Part shown: positions 35,785 to 48,802 of the stretch, piece after piece | Position numbering within the stretch: position 1 is the first letter of the stretch | Layout of the letters: each line of letters begins with the position of its first letter | DNA from: Pristionchus mayeri | Lineage: Eukaryota > Nematoda > Chromadorea > Rhabditida > Neodiplogasteridae | NCBI GenBank assembly: GCA_036245805.1 | Contig: BTRK01000001.1 | Location: 558,001-622,000 of the forward strand | Direction of reading: 5' to 3' | Length of the DNA: 64,000 bases | Position numbers and translations under genes: made by a program | The notes under the pieces: model-generated | What the model was told of the DNA's origin: nothing | Databases searched by the model: none | The model's input: the letters and a program-made list of their open reading frames with translations, nothing else

Positions 35785-36131
35785 TTCGAAAATACAGCCG
35801 TTAGACGATTCTGAGATATGAAATTGATTCAAAATATCTAACCATCACATCAATGACAAAAATGGGATCGTGACTTTAATTCTATTTTACGCAAAGTTGT
35901 AACGCTTTCCATGAATTGAGATGATGCATAAAGCGCATTAATGCGATAGCTTACAGAGATATCCAAACTGTCTTAGAACAGATTCAACAGATAAATGAAA
36001 TACACATAATAGTTATTCCATAATTTATTGTTTGATTCCAAGCGGTTACATGAGAAGTTCCATATTTAAAAATGACTTGAATGTGGCAGTAAATTCAGTT
36101 CCGATATATCACAAACATTGTAATATATATA

Positions 36132-36298
36132 CCTATATATAAAGCGCAGTGTCTGTGTTTCCGTCTGACCGGATTGCGAAACCATTGCGAAACATGGAGG
36201 GAGAGAGATCGCGCGTCAACAAGTTGCGAAACGAGTTGTTGCGAAACCTACTCCGCTAGGACGGGGCCCCCGCCGAAGGCGGGGGGCAGCCAGGCTAG
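36132..36298 (+). mobile_element. Mini-Helitron, about 165 bp
   Basis: Starts near CCTATATATAAAGCGCAGTG with the TCTGTGTTTCCGTCTGACC run common at Helitron 5' ends, and closes with a GC hairpin (CCCCCGCCGAAGGCGGGGG) followed after a few bases by CTAG. Host sequence continues TTGAATATAAG. The paralogous stretch at 47,607-47,625 reads TTGTAAATATTGAATATAAG without it, consistent with insertion between A and T. Confidence 0.7.
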
Positions 36299-36434
36299 TT
36301 GAATATAAGATACATCCACTAACGAATACGAATCAATACAAATATCTAAATGAATATTGCAATTACAGTATTCAAATAAGGATTAGGCCATAACTTCTTC
36401 ACTCAATGTAGTCAACCTCGACGATGACGACATC

Positions 36435-36767
36435 TCAGGTTGCGGGCGGGCGGCACAGCTCGAGCACCCTGACAAACGCATAAATTACCTTTATTGAACC
36501 TGATCAAGCTCAGGTAATTTCACAGTAAAATTGTAGTGAAATGAAAGTGAGTTTACTACCGTGTATGAGCCATTTCCTTGTGCGGTTATAACCACGAATA
36601 AGCATTTCCGAAGAAACAACAATAATTGATAGCAAACATCAGTTATTTTTTATAATAAAATAACAATAGTAACTGACCTCTCACCGGCAGTAATGGCCTC
36701 CTCCAGATCAGGGATGAATCCCCTGTCCGGGTGCGCAGGGTTCGTTTGGATGGTCGACAGAATGTCT
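36435..36767 (-). pseudogene. Array unit 5: last two exons only
   Basis: Exon 36,767-36,678 (ILSTIQTNPAHPDRGFIPDL ... AGER) and 36,468-36,435 (VLELCRPPAT, TGA). Nearly identical to the matching exons of units 7 and 8. The first two exons should lie between 36,770 and 38,450 but only a mariner element and plain sequence are there. Confidence 0.65.
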
Positions 36768-36769
36768 CT

Positions 36770-37295
36770 AAATTAAATTCAAATTGAAGTTTTGCTAAGA
36801 CTGTCTATGATATTATTCATGAAAAAGGATAACAGTTAACTGCTACCGCATGTCAACCGTCACATCACATAGCATTCACTCTACCATGAAAAGGAAGAAT
36901 AATTAATAATTTTCAAAATAGTTGAATTAATATAAAAATATGGATTTTGATCGGAAGCAAAGTATTCGTGCAGCGTGTTACAACGCATCGGGATTTATGC
37001 ATATGACTAAGACCTATTGAAGTCAACATTTTATCAGAGACTTTAATGAACAACACAACATGAAAAATTGAAACTAACAAAACACATTGTCTGTCTCTTT
37101 AAGTGAAGAGATAAATTAGTATAACAGATCATAAACATTGTGAAAGAAAGTACCATGATCTAAAGAAAGCACCGTATGCGAAAGAAGTAACGAAGTAAGC
37201 AAAGCACGTGGGCTCAAAATATTTTCCTCAAGACAAATAAATTCCTCAGGCGCGGAACAGGTTCCAGCTGTGCAAATTACAAATTAAGTGTAATA
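36770..37295. other. Intergenic, nothing recognised
   Basis: Upstream flank of truncated unit 5; no exon A or B of the array family is visible. Confidence 0.5.
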
Positions 37296-38183
37296 TTAGG
37301 TTGGTGCAAAAGTTTCTCCCTATTTTATTTTTTAAACTTTCCTTAGCCATTTTTGGCTGACTTTAATTACCAATTAACATTAGTCGTGGGCTTATAGGTA
37401 GAGTACCCGCACAAGATCAATTCAATTCTGGAAAGCTTATAACGGAAATAAATAGTGGAAATGTAAAAATCTCAAAATTTTACTATTTTAGGTGTACTTT
37501 TCCGGACCCTACAATTTGAATACGCGCTAACAATTTAGCTTACCCATTTGAAGAGTGATACTATTCATGTTTATTTTCAGGAATATTACAAAATATCCAG
37601 CCTGCAATAGGCGTTGAAGGCTGAGAATTATCAAAATTGCTGATTTCGTTGTTCAAATTTCCTAATTTTGTTGTATCATACTGCTATTCACGAGTAGCCC
37701 TCACAAGTTTAAGGGTAATACTAAGACTGGGCAGCACTTCATTGTCCACCACAATATGGCTTTCTGAGCCAATGACTAACCATTGCGGGCTATGAAATTT
37801 TAATTCTGTAGACATGAATCTCGCGTTATTTTCTAATCAGGCGCTCATCTGAACTTGGCATTACGGCGCACAGATGCTGAATTGCATTCACGAGCATGTC
37901 CAGTTATCACACTATACACTAATGTGTATCTTTAACCCCTTTCTCTTTTCCCCGTATTGCATTGACCTTCTAAAAATTCGGTTTGAAAATCAATTTTGCA
38001 AAATTTGACGGATTGCTGTATCGACGCTGCTGATTGTGGAGAACTGGGATACAGCTTGTTATAAAGAGTGTTCATGTACCCTTTTATTGCGAAAGACCGT
38101 ATGAAAATTGATCAGCATTGGGGGTCAGGGGAAGCAAAAATGTAAATTTTTGAAAAAAGGGAGAAACTTTTGCACCAACCTGA
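37296..38183. mobile_element. Non-coding mariner-like element, 888 bp
   Basis: Ends TTAGGTTGGTGCAAAAGTTT and its complement (one mismatch), extending through TCTCCCT, each flanked by TA. No transposase motif is visible inside. Confidence 0.85.
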
Positions 38184-38455
38184 TAGTTAACCTTACACAA
38201 CCGGACATCCGTACACCAAAACCGGCGTTCAGTGCATTTAAATCCGGATCTGGCTTTCAAGTGTGGGGGGACCGGCAAATTTAGCCGGCATTTAGTGTAG
38301 TGCGTCGCCATTTTGCTTCTTTACGGTAAGGGTGGCAAAACCATTCAAATTTATTTCTGTGTCCCACGTTTTTATACATGTGTAAACCCACGTGCAAAGT
38401 AGCAAAGAAAGAAAGTGATTCTCTCTCTCTCTGAAGAAAGTACTTATCTGGTGAT

Positions 38456-41400
38456 CTACTTCGCTTTAGATTTCACCCACTCGAGCCATGAGAGGGGAGA
38501 GTGGGGAATGTCGACTGGAGCATCGTGTATCTTCTCATCAGAATCACCGATTCTGACCCATTCGATCGATCCATTCGACAGCTCCTGAAATATAAACACA
38601 AGTTCGTCAGGTGCGTATACAACCCAGTACATGTTCACAAAGTAGCCCAATGAGAGGTCATTCTTAAAATAATATGACTTCGATCCTAATCAAATGCCCT
38701 CAAATTTCCACAGGAATATAGTGATGCATATATTCTTGGGTGTCAAATCCGTACACCATGTTTAGGAGAATATTATCGTTTATAAGTACACACATCGATC
38801 ATACATTGTAGGTTCTATGCCACTTCACTTGTCGCCTATAAAAAGTGAGCCAAAGGCCTCTTGCACATTAGAAATGAATGCTCACCTCGTTGAGGAATTG
38901 CCGCCAGAAATCGCGATGGATGTTGAGCAACGAGTCCGAATTTTTTATGGCGACATGAATGATGGGCAGCGACTTCAGTTGTTTGATGAAAGCGGCTAAA
39001 GATTCGCATGATAGTGAACAACAATGTATTTAACTACAAAGTTTTAGAAAACATAAACGATTGTAACATTAAACTTGAGTATTGAGGTACTAACCGGGGG
39101 GGGGGGGTGACAAAAGAGCAACCGACAAAAGAGCAACGGGGCGCCGTTCGCTGGGGAGTCGAAGTAGGAACTTGGGAGTTGTTGCATTGTCACTAGTATG
39201 CTCACCACTACGCTACCCTGTTTAGATCATGTAGCTAGGCGATCATGAGTTTTACTCCATATCTATGTATAGGGTTCATGGTCTAAAATTGAGAATTTGG
39301 GTGGAAATTGATGGCTAGACAAGCTTCAAATACCGTAACCGATCGATACCCATGACACTCGGTTACAGTAGGTTCTGGGGTAATGTAATATTGAGTGACT
39401 ACGGTATTTGAAGCTTGTCTAGACATCAATTTCCGCCCAAATTCCCAATTTTAGACCATGAATACATAGATATGGAGTAAAACTCAAGATCGCCTAGCTA
39501 CAGGATCTAAACAGGGTGGTGTAGTTATGAGCATACTAGTGACAATGCAACAACTCCCAAGTTCCTATTTCGACTCCCCAGCGAACGGCGCCCCGTTGCT
39601 CTTTTGTCACCCCCCCCCACTAACCGGGATCGGAGAGCTGAGTAAGCTGCAGTCCAGAGATCTCACTAGATCTGATGTAGAGATGGTTCAATCCTCGCGA
39701 AGCGATGGACAAGATGAGAGGGCTGAGCGTAATATAAGGGCGCATCAGGACACACTTTCACCTTTAGGTTCTAGTTCTGTGCAATATAACGATACAACTT
39801 GATTTCAATTGTTACATACCAAATGCACAAATGCAGCTAAGAAAAATGTGTACACGTTTTTTCTTTTAATTTCAAAAATGCTTTGATATGTTTTTCCAAG
39901 CATTTTTAAAATTTGTGTAACTACTTTTCTCAAGTTGTGTAACTACTTTTCTCAATTGGTAGTGTAACAATTGAACTGAAATTGGATCATTATAAAGCTG
40001 TCGAACTAGAACCTACTGGCGAAAATGTGTCCTCATACCCCCCTATATACATATTATACAGAAATGTATCGATGGTAAACCGTCTCACCCCGTGATGTCA
40101 TCGAGCGTCGGATCTATGATGACGAGCTTGTCGATGGTCGATCCACGCAATAGCTTCGCGCACAGCGAGATAGCAGAGAGGGAGAAGCGGAAATCAAATC
40201 GCATGAAGTCCCCGACCTCGACATGCTTGATGGATGTAGAGAGCAGTCCGGCTATCTGTGAACAATGTTTTGTTTTCAATTTCTAGATAAAATATATAAA
40301 CGAAGAAATATAATAAGTCAATAAAATCGTAAATATCAGCTATTTATGAACGAGACCAGGGCCTATATTTTTCTTTAAATAATTACATCGATAAAAACCA
40401 AATTGTTGCTAATGATAGTATGTCCTTCCTTCGCTCCCATGTAAAATTGATAACAGACCTGCGATTCAAACACATATTTGGTTCACAAATTATAGAGCAC
40501 TGAAGTTTTGGACTTATGTTCGGTACCTCGTAAGTTGAACATTACAGTACAAAGCGGACGCACTTTGTACAAATGGAACAATAAGCTTAAACCTTTGCAA
40601 ATTGTGGCTTATTCATATTTGCAATTTTGACAAATGAATGACTAACATAACTAACGAATGGCTCTGAAATAGAGACAATGACGCAAGAGAATGAGCGATA
40701 AAGTGTAAATTAGGCACAAACAATTAATTGTGATGAAAGCAAATATATTACCTGAGAGAGATTACACACATCTCTGCTGTAGATATCGGCCAAGAGAAAA
40801 TGGAATAGACGATCGACCGCCGGCCAGGGAAGCGAGTCCCAACTGAAAAGATGCTCAACCTGAATTTATCTCATACGTGCATATATTAAAGCAAAGCTCT
40901 TTAACTAATGCCAAAGCTTGAAATATAATATTACTGAAAAGACTTCAGGGAATGCATTTATGATTACACTAAAAGAGCAGGGTGAAGCTGTAATAACAGG
41001 AAGAGTACGGTACCGTGGATGAATGATTGCACTCTGATTGATCTTCGTGTCCTCCAGACTGAGAGCACCAGTAGACTGAAACGTCAAAACATTTTTCAGT
41101 TAACGAAATATAAATTTAAGGAATGGTTAGTTCGACCAAACGAACGTAGATTGAAGACCAAAGAATTCGAGAATCAATAATTATAGCCTATTCAAGAAAT
41201 GCACAAATAGGCATAGTATTATATTACTGTAAAAGATAAGATAGTACATATGTTACTGATGGTCTATAAATTTAGGAACAAGTCACTCACTTGACAGAGG
41301 GCTTTCATCTCTGCGGAGTGATCATCAGTAGGAATGAAAGAGGAAGGAGGAGACATCTTTCCGGCGGGGCGAATCTTGCGAAGTGGGAGAATCTTATCGA

Positions 41401-41782
41401 GGAGTGGAGATTCACCAGGAAGAGCGATCAAAACCTAAAATGAAGCGGATTTAACTGTTTTTAGGACACAGCTTGCTACAAAATACTATGACACTGAACT
41501 AAAAATAGGGCACAATGGTGAATGAGATCGCTTCATTCCATCTCATTGAACAACAGACACTTTTAATATCAAGCCTCGCCGATTCAATAAGAGAATTCAT
41601 GCTATTCGTTCTAAATGCTTGATTAGGTTATTATATAATACATATATTTGGGTTAACATAGCGGCAGACAAATTTTAACTGTTCAGAGAAAAATGTAGCG
41701 ATAGATTTATAACTCAACTCACCTCAACAGGAGGAACAGCCCTTACCTGCTCATTGCGAGACTTGGAAGTAGTGGACTGCAT
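38456..41782 (-). CDS. F-box-like protein of an expanded nematode family
   Basis: Eight exons: 41,782-41,723, 41,434-41,291, 41,075-41,014, 40,842-40,752, 40,255-40,089, 39,722-39,625, 38,995-38,886, 38,584-38,456; 861 nt, 286 aa, every junction in phase. The N-terminal third is Pro/Ser-rich. WDSLPWPAVDRLFHFLLADI reads as an F-box-like helix pair (LPxxxxxxIFxFL), followed by a leucine-patterned region (CAKLLRGSTIDKLVIIDP, LKSLPIIHVAIKNSDSLL) that may be an LRR-like or FTH-like ligand domain, and the C-terminal WLEWVKSKAK. F-box proteins recruit substrates to SCF ubiquitin ligases; that role is inferred only from the motif. A foldback sits in intron 6, right at the donor. The gene lies inside the small-gene array on the same strand and its 5' flank (41,761-42,130) is duplicated at 34,700-35,060. 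Confidence 0.7.
39098..39618. mobile_element. Mutator-type foldback MITE with 9-bp target repeat
   Basis: Arms of about 240 bp (GGGGTGACAAAAGAGCAACC and its complement at the tips) meet near 39,360. Flanks are ACTAACCGG at 39,089-39,097 and 39,619-39,627. A 9-bp target duplication and long arms suggest a MULE-mobilised foldback. The duplicated bases include the splice donor of the host gene. Confidence 0.8.
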
Positions 41783-42088
41783 AACCGGAAAAAGAACATT
41801 ATTTAATGGGCTAAATCCCACTCAGTCTATAATAAAAACATGGGTTACATGAGCTTGCTGATACGGGAAAAGCGCAAACAGAAGACAGATATCAGAACTG
41901 TTATCAAACAGATTCGTAAAATCAACATAATTTAAAACTTCAGACTTTATTGAACTGGTTGAATCAGAAAACTAACAAAACCTAACCAGATGTAGTTGGT
42001 TGTAATAGTCCTCTAAACGTCACAACACTTGACGGAACTATGAAATAAGCCACAAAACTAGTGAGAAACAAGTAACAGTCGTCTGTGT

Positions 42089-44687
42089 TCAGGCGCCAGG
42101 AGGACGACACAGCTCGAGCGTTCTGGAAGATGTCATAAGAAGTTATTTGCTATCAACTTTATTTAATTGTTTCCTACTATAAAATATTTAAAACGCGTTC
42201 TCCGTAAGAACGCAGTGAAAGGTTGAGATCTTGGCACAACTCCGGCAAAATGATCACCCAGGGCTCAAACTTTCAGAATATGACCACTAGGGACCAATAA
42301 TTATTCAATCAAGAGTTGAAGTCAAAATATCGATTTTGACCTACAAAAATCGATAATTTTAAATTTTCCATTTAGACCTCGTGTTATATATCATTCGGAA
42401 GACCGTGAAAAGTTGTTTTAGAAGCTACCTTTTCGTCAAAAATAATTTTTCTGGAAGCGAGAAATATATTGAAATATGCAATTTTTCGCTCATTTGCACA
42501 TAAATCGCCAAAGCTACCCCTCTTAAAGTCACCAGCACCCTCCAGTTCCGACATATTTTGAGCGAAATTTATCATAGAATACGAATAACTTTTGAATTCG
42601 CCATATTTTTAGTGACGAAGAACTGAAAATATCGTTCGAAATGATAACTTCCATAGATTTTTGTAGGTTCAAACCAATTATGCTTCACTGTTCAATAATG
42701 ATACACTTCCAAATCAACATCATGATTCCTATCCGACGTTATGGAACATAAATTAATAGTTTCCATCGCGTTGCAAATGCGTTTTCATGTTTCAAAAATC
42801 ATGATTTTCACCACTGAAATCACAAATTTCTCCGCTGCTAACTCACAATTTCGAGATCATTACACGTGTTGGCTGCATAAATTATGTAGTATGGACAGCC
42901 ATGAATATGAATCTGTTGCAAAGACCTCCACCAATGATTCGACGCCCCGATTTTTGACCCTCAAATATTGAAAATCGGTTGCTTCGGAAATACAAACATG
43001 CCGCTTTTGAGCTACACTGTGTGAATTCTAATGAGTTTTATGTTGGGGAAAATTTTTCTTAAGGGAATGAATCATAATTCAACGATACACGCGCCAATAT
43101 TCATTTTTCTAAATTTTTAACTTTTCGAAGTCGGAAAATTTCCATTTTTGAAAAATCTCGAAATCTGATTCGTTTTCGTTAATTTCTGATTAACCTGCGT
43201 GCGAAAACATTTTTCAAACATATAACTCATTAGAATTCACACAGTGTAACTCAAAAGCGGCATGTTTGTATTTCCGAAGCAACCGATTTTCAATATTTGA
43301 GGGTCAAAAATCGGGGCGTCGAATCATTGGTGGAGGTCTTTGCCACAGATTCATATTCATGGCTATCCATACTACCTAATTTATGCAGCCAACACGTGTA
43401 ATGATCTCGAAATTGTGAGTTAGCAGCGGAGAAATTTGTGATTTCAGTGGTGAAAATCGTGATTTTTGAAACATGAAAACGCATTTGCAACGCGATGGAA
43501 ACTATTAATATATGTTCCATAACGTCGGATAGGAATCATGATGTTGATTTGGAAGTGTATCATTATTGAACAGTGAAGCATAATTGGTTTGAACCTACAA
43601 AAATCTATGGAAGTTATCATTTCGAACGATATTTTCAGTTCTTCGTCACTAAAAATATGGCGAATTCAAAAGTTATTCGTATTCTATGATAAATTTCGCT
43701 CAAAATATGTCGGAACTGGAGGGTGCTGGTGACTTTAAGAGGGGTAGCTTTGGCGATTTATGTGCAAATGAGCGAAAAATTGCATATTTCAATATATTTC
43801 TCGCTTCCAGAAAAATTATTTTTGACGAAAAGGTAGCTTCTAAAACAACTTTTCACGGTCTTCCGAATGATATATAACACGAGGTCTAAATCGAAAATTT
43901 AAAATTATCGATTTTTGTACGTCAAAATCGATATTTTGACTTCAACTCTCGATTGAATGATTATTGGTCCCTAGTGGTCATATTCTGAAAGTTTGAGCCC
44001 TGGGCGATCATTTTGCCGGAGTTGTGCCACCCCACCTGCACTCTTACAGAGAACGCGTTTTAAAACAATTTTGCTCTCATATGCTCAGAGCAGAGTGATT
44101 TTATCGAATTTGAAAAAGTAAAATATCGCCTCTCTCCAAGGGCGATGATGCCCGCCAGAACGGGGATTAACAACTTCCTCGGGTTTCCGGAATCATCAAT
44201 CGACTGGATTCTCTGCAGCACTGTTCTAAAATTTATTTAACTAAAGTAACTCAACATCAGTGAAAATATTTGAATTTGCGCGCGTGCTTGATCACGCCCA
44301 TTCCCTTGTCCTTGCATACTCTCTCACTAATTTTCCAGTGACCAGGCATGTGCACAAATTCAAATATTTTCACGGGTACTGGGCAACTTTAAGAAGTTTT
44401 GTAAAAAAATAAACGTCCATTAAAGCGGACAAAAATCGAAAACGGACATTATATTTTATAAACGGAAAATGATACTCTTAGAATACCGAGCTTGAAACGG
44501 AAATAATAATATCTAACCTGGCTTGTCTCACATTAGCCAACGCCTCACTCTCGCACAAGGCGCGCACTCTAAGAATGGGCTCTCCACGATCGAGGGAGCT
44601 GAGTGCCAGCTTATTTAACAATCTGCTCGACATCTCCAGCAATGTAACCGTAGTTTTCAATAAAGCAGCATCATTTTCAATCGCCAT
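42089..44687 (-). CDS. Array unit 6, small repeat-module protein
   Basis: Exons 44,687-44,518 (MAIENDAALLKTTVTLLEMS ... VRQAR), 44,225-44,130 (TVLQRIQSIDDSGNPRKLLI ... ALGER) and 42,122-42,089 (TLELCRPPGA, TGA). 300 nt, 99 aa, in phase. Exon 2 uses a GC donor (GAGAG|GCGATA) where the other units have GT. Intron 2 is swollen by the 1.86-kb foldback at 42,195. An acceptor-like CATACATCAG lies about 27 nt upstream of the ATG. Confidence 0.6.
42195..44058. mobile_element. Foldback element, arms about 0.85 kb
   Basis: 42,195-43,040 and 43,190-44,058 are inverted copies differing at only a few bases (for example ATGGAACATAAATTAATAGT against its complement near 43,500). Tips read GCGTTCTC. Flanked by TTTAAAAC at 42,187-42,194 and 44,059-44,066. 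The empty site is visible in unit 4 at about 35,153-35,170 (CTTTAAAACAATTTTGCTC). Confidence 0.9.
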
Positions 44688-45177
44688 TTCGAAAATACGA
44701 TCGTTTGACGATTCTGATGTATGAAATTGAGTTAAAATATATCATATTTTCATCATATCAATGAAAAAAATGGGACCGTGACTGTAAAGTCTGTTTTACG
44801 CAAAGTTGTAACGCTTACCATGAATTTAGATGATGCATAAAGCGCATTAATGTCATAGCTTACATAGATATCCAAACTGTCTTGAAACAGATTATATGGA
44901 GAAACAAAATACAAATAAATGGCTTCCTCCAGATTTTTATTCCTAATTTCAATCGTTGACTACAATAAATTATATGAGCAGTTCAATGTATAAAAAATAC
45001 ATAAATATGACAGTAAATGCATTCAGGTAATTCATAAACGTTAATAAATATTGTGCATACGAGAGATCCACTAGTGTACACGAATATATGCAAATACGTA
45101 ATTGAATATTGCAGTTACAGTAGTTAAACAAGAATCCAATCTTAACTTCTGCGCTTAATGTAGTCAACCTTGACATC

Positions 45178-47328
45178 TCAGGCCGCGCGAGGGCGGCACA
45201 GTTCGAGCACCCTGGTAAAAACAAAAAATCCCTCAATTTTCATAATCAAGCACCGGAAGTTTAACATAAATAATTGGTCATTTAACATACAGTTAAAGCA
45301 AGATGAGCCGCAGCCGAATAAATCACATTTATTGCTAGCAACTCCAGTTATTTTCAATAAAGATACGAATGAAAACTTACCTCTCTCCGGCAGTAATGGC
45401 CTCCTCCAGATCTGGGATAAATCCTCTGTCCGGGTGTGCAGGGTTCGTCTGGATAGTCGACAGAATGTCTCTTTTCCAAAAGTAATTATTAATAAATCCA
45501 AAAGTAATTATTAGGTTGGTCAGAAAGTTTTGTCCGATTTCGAACCCCAACTTTGAGCTCGTATATCATGTTTGTCTCAAATCACCTCCTGTTGTCCTCA
45601 TACTGTTATGTTGGGGCATGATCAATGTTTACAACATCAGGGTTAAAGTTGGGCAAGACTGTCTAATATGGGAGAAATCGGGGTTAGCGTAATAGTGAAC
45701 TTTTCAGAAAAAATATGATTTTCTTTAAAATAGAGGTACTTCATGGATTAATTTTTGAGAGGAAGCTCACTAAATTTATTAAGAAGGCCGAGGGGTGCTC
45801 TACCTATTTGCAAAAAAAGAGCGCTGCTGAATTCGTTATTTTCTTTGTACAGTCGGCTGAATCCGGACTGAATAGAAAAATCAAAATTTACCTGATCAAA
45901 TTTCCTGTTTCGGGGATTGACGAGGATGACACCTACTTAAGGGCGCTGTTATCACTGCCAACTGTACTGTCAAATGTGTCGATATTTCAAAACCCACATA
46001 GCGTTGTTATCTAAAAAAATTGATATTTGTCTAAAATCTATTTTTCGACGGAAATTGCGAAAAACCTGATATTAAGGTATTTTTGGCACGGCCTGCCCTA
46101 AAAAAAGTAGCGATCTCCAAAATCTTTCCATTTATTGAGTAATAGGGCACGAGTTGTTCATTAATTCGCGCATGAAATAACTGCTTTTAAAACTACGGGG
46201 CTATCGAAAAAATGCCAAAAGTGTGAATTTCGGCGTTCAAAATTGGGTTCCTAAAAGCTGAAGAACCCTGTTCCTGAATTAAGAGCCGTATCCTCTCCCA
46301 AAGATAAATATGACATATACTGGTAAGGTAGTTTACATTCGTGAATAATTTAAATCGCGAGTACCATCGGTATAGATGCAGTGAGCCATAATCTGATCTG
46401 GACCGCCATCATTAAAACCCAAACTCGGATTACTCACTCAACTCTAAAAGGTCTCTAGTGGCTGATCAGTCTCAACAGTACCAGTACGGTGTATGTCCAT
46501 CGTACTTTACCACCGTGATCTAGATTTGTCCCTATCTCTATTCTCAATGGAATGGTCAACATCTAAAAAGGCAGGGTCTTGACCAGACCCATTTACTTGA
46601 AGACATTACTGCATTCGATGTCCTGGTTGGACAGATCTATGATAGTGTGCGCTTAAGAGAGAATAAATGTCCCTATCTATCATTAACAGACTCGAGCCAA
46701 TTGTGCAACAACGAACGATAGGAATGGTCAGAATGCAAGATGGTCAAAAGCGGACAAAACTTTCTGACCAACCTGATATTAATAAACGAAAGTGCTGTTC
46801 ACTATTCGTTCAGATACTATATAGTAGGTCTCTGTTCTAGGGAAGAACCATGTAGCAACGAACCTGGTTGAGCACAGTAGTCTGTGCGTGGGGAACTCGA
46901 AGATACTGCGCACTCGGCCAATGGCAAAACCGCAGCGGATCATCGTGGATGCCACACTGAGAGTAAGTATTGAGGATAATTATGAGGCCGGTACTAGTTC
47001 GAATGAGAACTATGACGTTCGGCCTCATGTGATATATCAAAGGCGGAATTACGGCGTAGTTCTCATTCGACCTAGGGCCATGAGGCTGGGATGACCTTGA
47101 ACCACCTCTCACTCGCTTCATTACATTGCACTTTTGCATATTCACCTCGAATAGCCAACCCTAATTCGGAGGGCTTCTGCAAGAAATTAATCTCTTTATT
47201 ATACGTGCTCGGAGCTGTTCACATAGGCGCGAGAACCCCGAAGAATTAAGAAAATTACTCTTGCGACGCCGTTACCTGTGGAAGCCATGTGCGTGGGCCA
47301 CTGCCATCTCGATTTGATCCGAAGCCAT
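45178..47328 (-). CDS. Array unit 7, small repeat-module protein
   Basis: Exons 47,328-47,276 (MASDQIEMAVAHAHGFH), 46,956-46,864 (VASTMIRCGFAIGRVRSIFE), 45,470-45,381 (ILSTIQTNPAHPDRGFIPDL) and 45,211-45,178 (VLELCRPRAA, TGA); 270 nt, 89 aa, in phase. ATG follows ATTTTAAG|A, suiting trans-splicing. A 1.27-kb mariner-like element fills intron 2 and a small inverted repeat sits in intron 1; both are absent from unit 8. Confidence 0.65.
45511..46776. mobile_element. Mariner-like element, 1.27 kb
   Basis: TTAGGTTGGTCAGAAAGTTT and its complement (ending CCAACCTGA) are flanked by TA. The size fits a full mariner but no HAR/WAR-type transposase motifs can be read; the longest frames look accidental. 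Confidence 0.85.
46983..47097. repeat. Short inverted repeat in unit 7 intron
   Basis: TTCGAATGAGAACTA at about 46,999 returns as TAGTTCTCATTCGA near 47,057, with outer GAGGCCGG/CATGAGGCTGG. Absent from unit 8, so probably a small MITE. Confidence 0.5.
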
Positions 47329-47747
47329 TCTTAAAATCGGAAAGTTCATTATTATAAGTAGTAAAACTACTTCGCTTGATTGAATCAAGCCATTACAGGT
47401 ATCAAGACCGTCAGATGACAAAATCATTGCGAATTTCATTTTTTTCAGAAAGTTGTAACGCTTACCATGAATTGAGATTATGCATAAAGCGCATTAATGC
47501 GATAGCTAGCATAGATATCCACACTGTCTTAGAACAGATTCAACAGAGAAATGAAATACACATAATATTTACAGTAAATGCAGTTCCGATATATCAGAAA
47601 AATTGTAAATATTGAATATAAGATACATCCACTAACGAACACGAATCAATACAAATATGTAAATAAATATTGCAGTTACAGTAGTCAAATAAGGATTCGG
47701 CCATAACTTCTGCGCTCAATGTAGTCAACTTCGACGATAACGACATC

Positions 47748-48485
47748 TCAGGTTGCGGGCGTGCGGCACAGCTCGAGCACCCTCTTAAAAAACAACAAAA
47801 TCACTCAATTTTACATAATCAAGCTCAGGAAGTTTACCATAAATACTTGGTCGTTTCAACATGCAGTTAAAACAAGAGGAGCAGCAACCGAATAAACCAC
47901 ATTTACTAATAGCAAACATCAGTTATTTTCTATAAAAATAACAATAGTAACTGACCTCTCTCCGGCGCTAATGGCCTCCTCCAAATCAGGGATGAATCCC
48001 CTTTCCGGGTGCACAGGGTTCGTCTGGATGTTCGACAGAATGCTTCTAAATTTCACTGAGATTCAAGCTTTTTTTCAAATACCAGACTAATTTAGACTGA
48101 AATAGAACTACGAACAAAAAATAATAATGATTATAAAACTGAATGTGAGGTGATTTTTACAAGGCGTTCAGCAATTACTTACACAGAGCAGAAATAATTA
48201 TAGTCTAGGAGTGATATTCGAACATAAAAACCTGGTCGAGTACAGTAGTCTGTGCGTGGGGAATTCGACGATGCTGCGCACTCTGACAATGGAGAAACCG
48301 CAGCGGATCATCGTAGATGCCACACTATAAGCACAGTATGAATAGGGCTTCGCAAAAAACCTCTCTTAGTTACTGCTCTGATAAGGTAGAAAACACAGAA
48401 TAAGAGTAATTTTTTCGTGCATCATCCATTACCTGTGGAAGCCATGTGCGTGGGCCACTATCATCTCGATTTGATCCGACGACAT
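47748..48485 (-). CDS. Array unit 8, small repeat-module protein
   Basis: Exons 48,485-48,433 (MSSDQIEMIVAHAHGFH), 48,324-48,232 (VASTMIRCGFSIVRVRSIVE), 48,045-47,956 (ILSNIQTNPVHPERGFIPDL) and 47,781-47,748 (VLELCRTPAT, TGA); 270 nt, 89 aa, in phase. It is the compact, insertion-free sibling of unit 7 and gives the reference gene structure for this subfamily: introns of about 107, 186 and 174 nt. Confidence 0.7.
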
Positions 48486-48802
48486 TCTTAAAGTGGGAAA
48501 ATTCATATAATATATGTAGTAAAACAACTTCGGTTGATTGAATCAAGCCAATGCAGATATCAAGACTGTCATATGACAGATTCACATCGAACTTCATCTT
48601 TTCAGAGTTTATTATTTATTTAATGTAGCGTATAGCAAGTGAACAAATAGTTCAAGGAATGTAAGATTTAGAAACATCAAGCATGGAGGTAATGGTGTGC
48701 ATTGAGAACAAAGGATTACGATTATTGTGTAGAATTAGCATAATAAACTTCAGTTTTGGCGAGTTACTGTAATTGTGAGCGAATTATGTACACGTTTTGG
48801 GT

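Noticed and set aside
42741..43520. A pair of mirror-image open frames as genes
   Set aside because: They are the two arms of the foldback at 42,195-44,058, absent from the empty site in unit 4.
45715..46014. Possible transposase of the 1.27-kb mariner
   Set aside because: The 99-codon frame shows none of the mariner catalytic or DNA-binding motifs.
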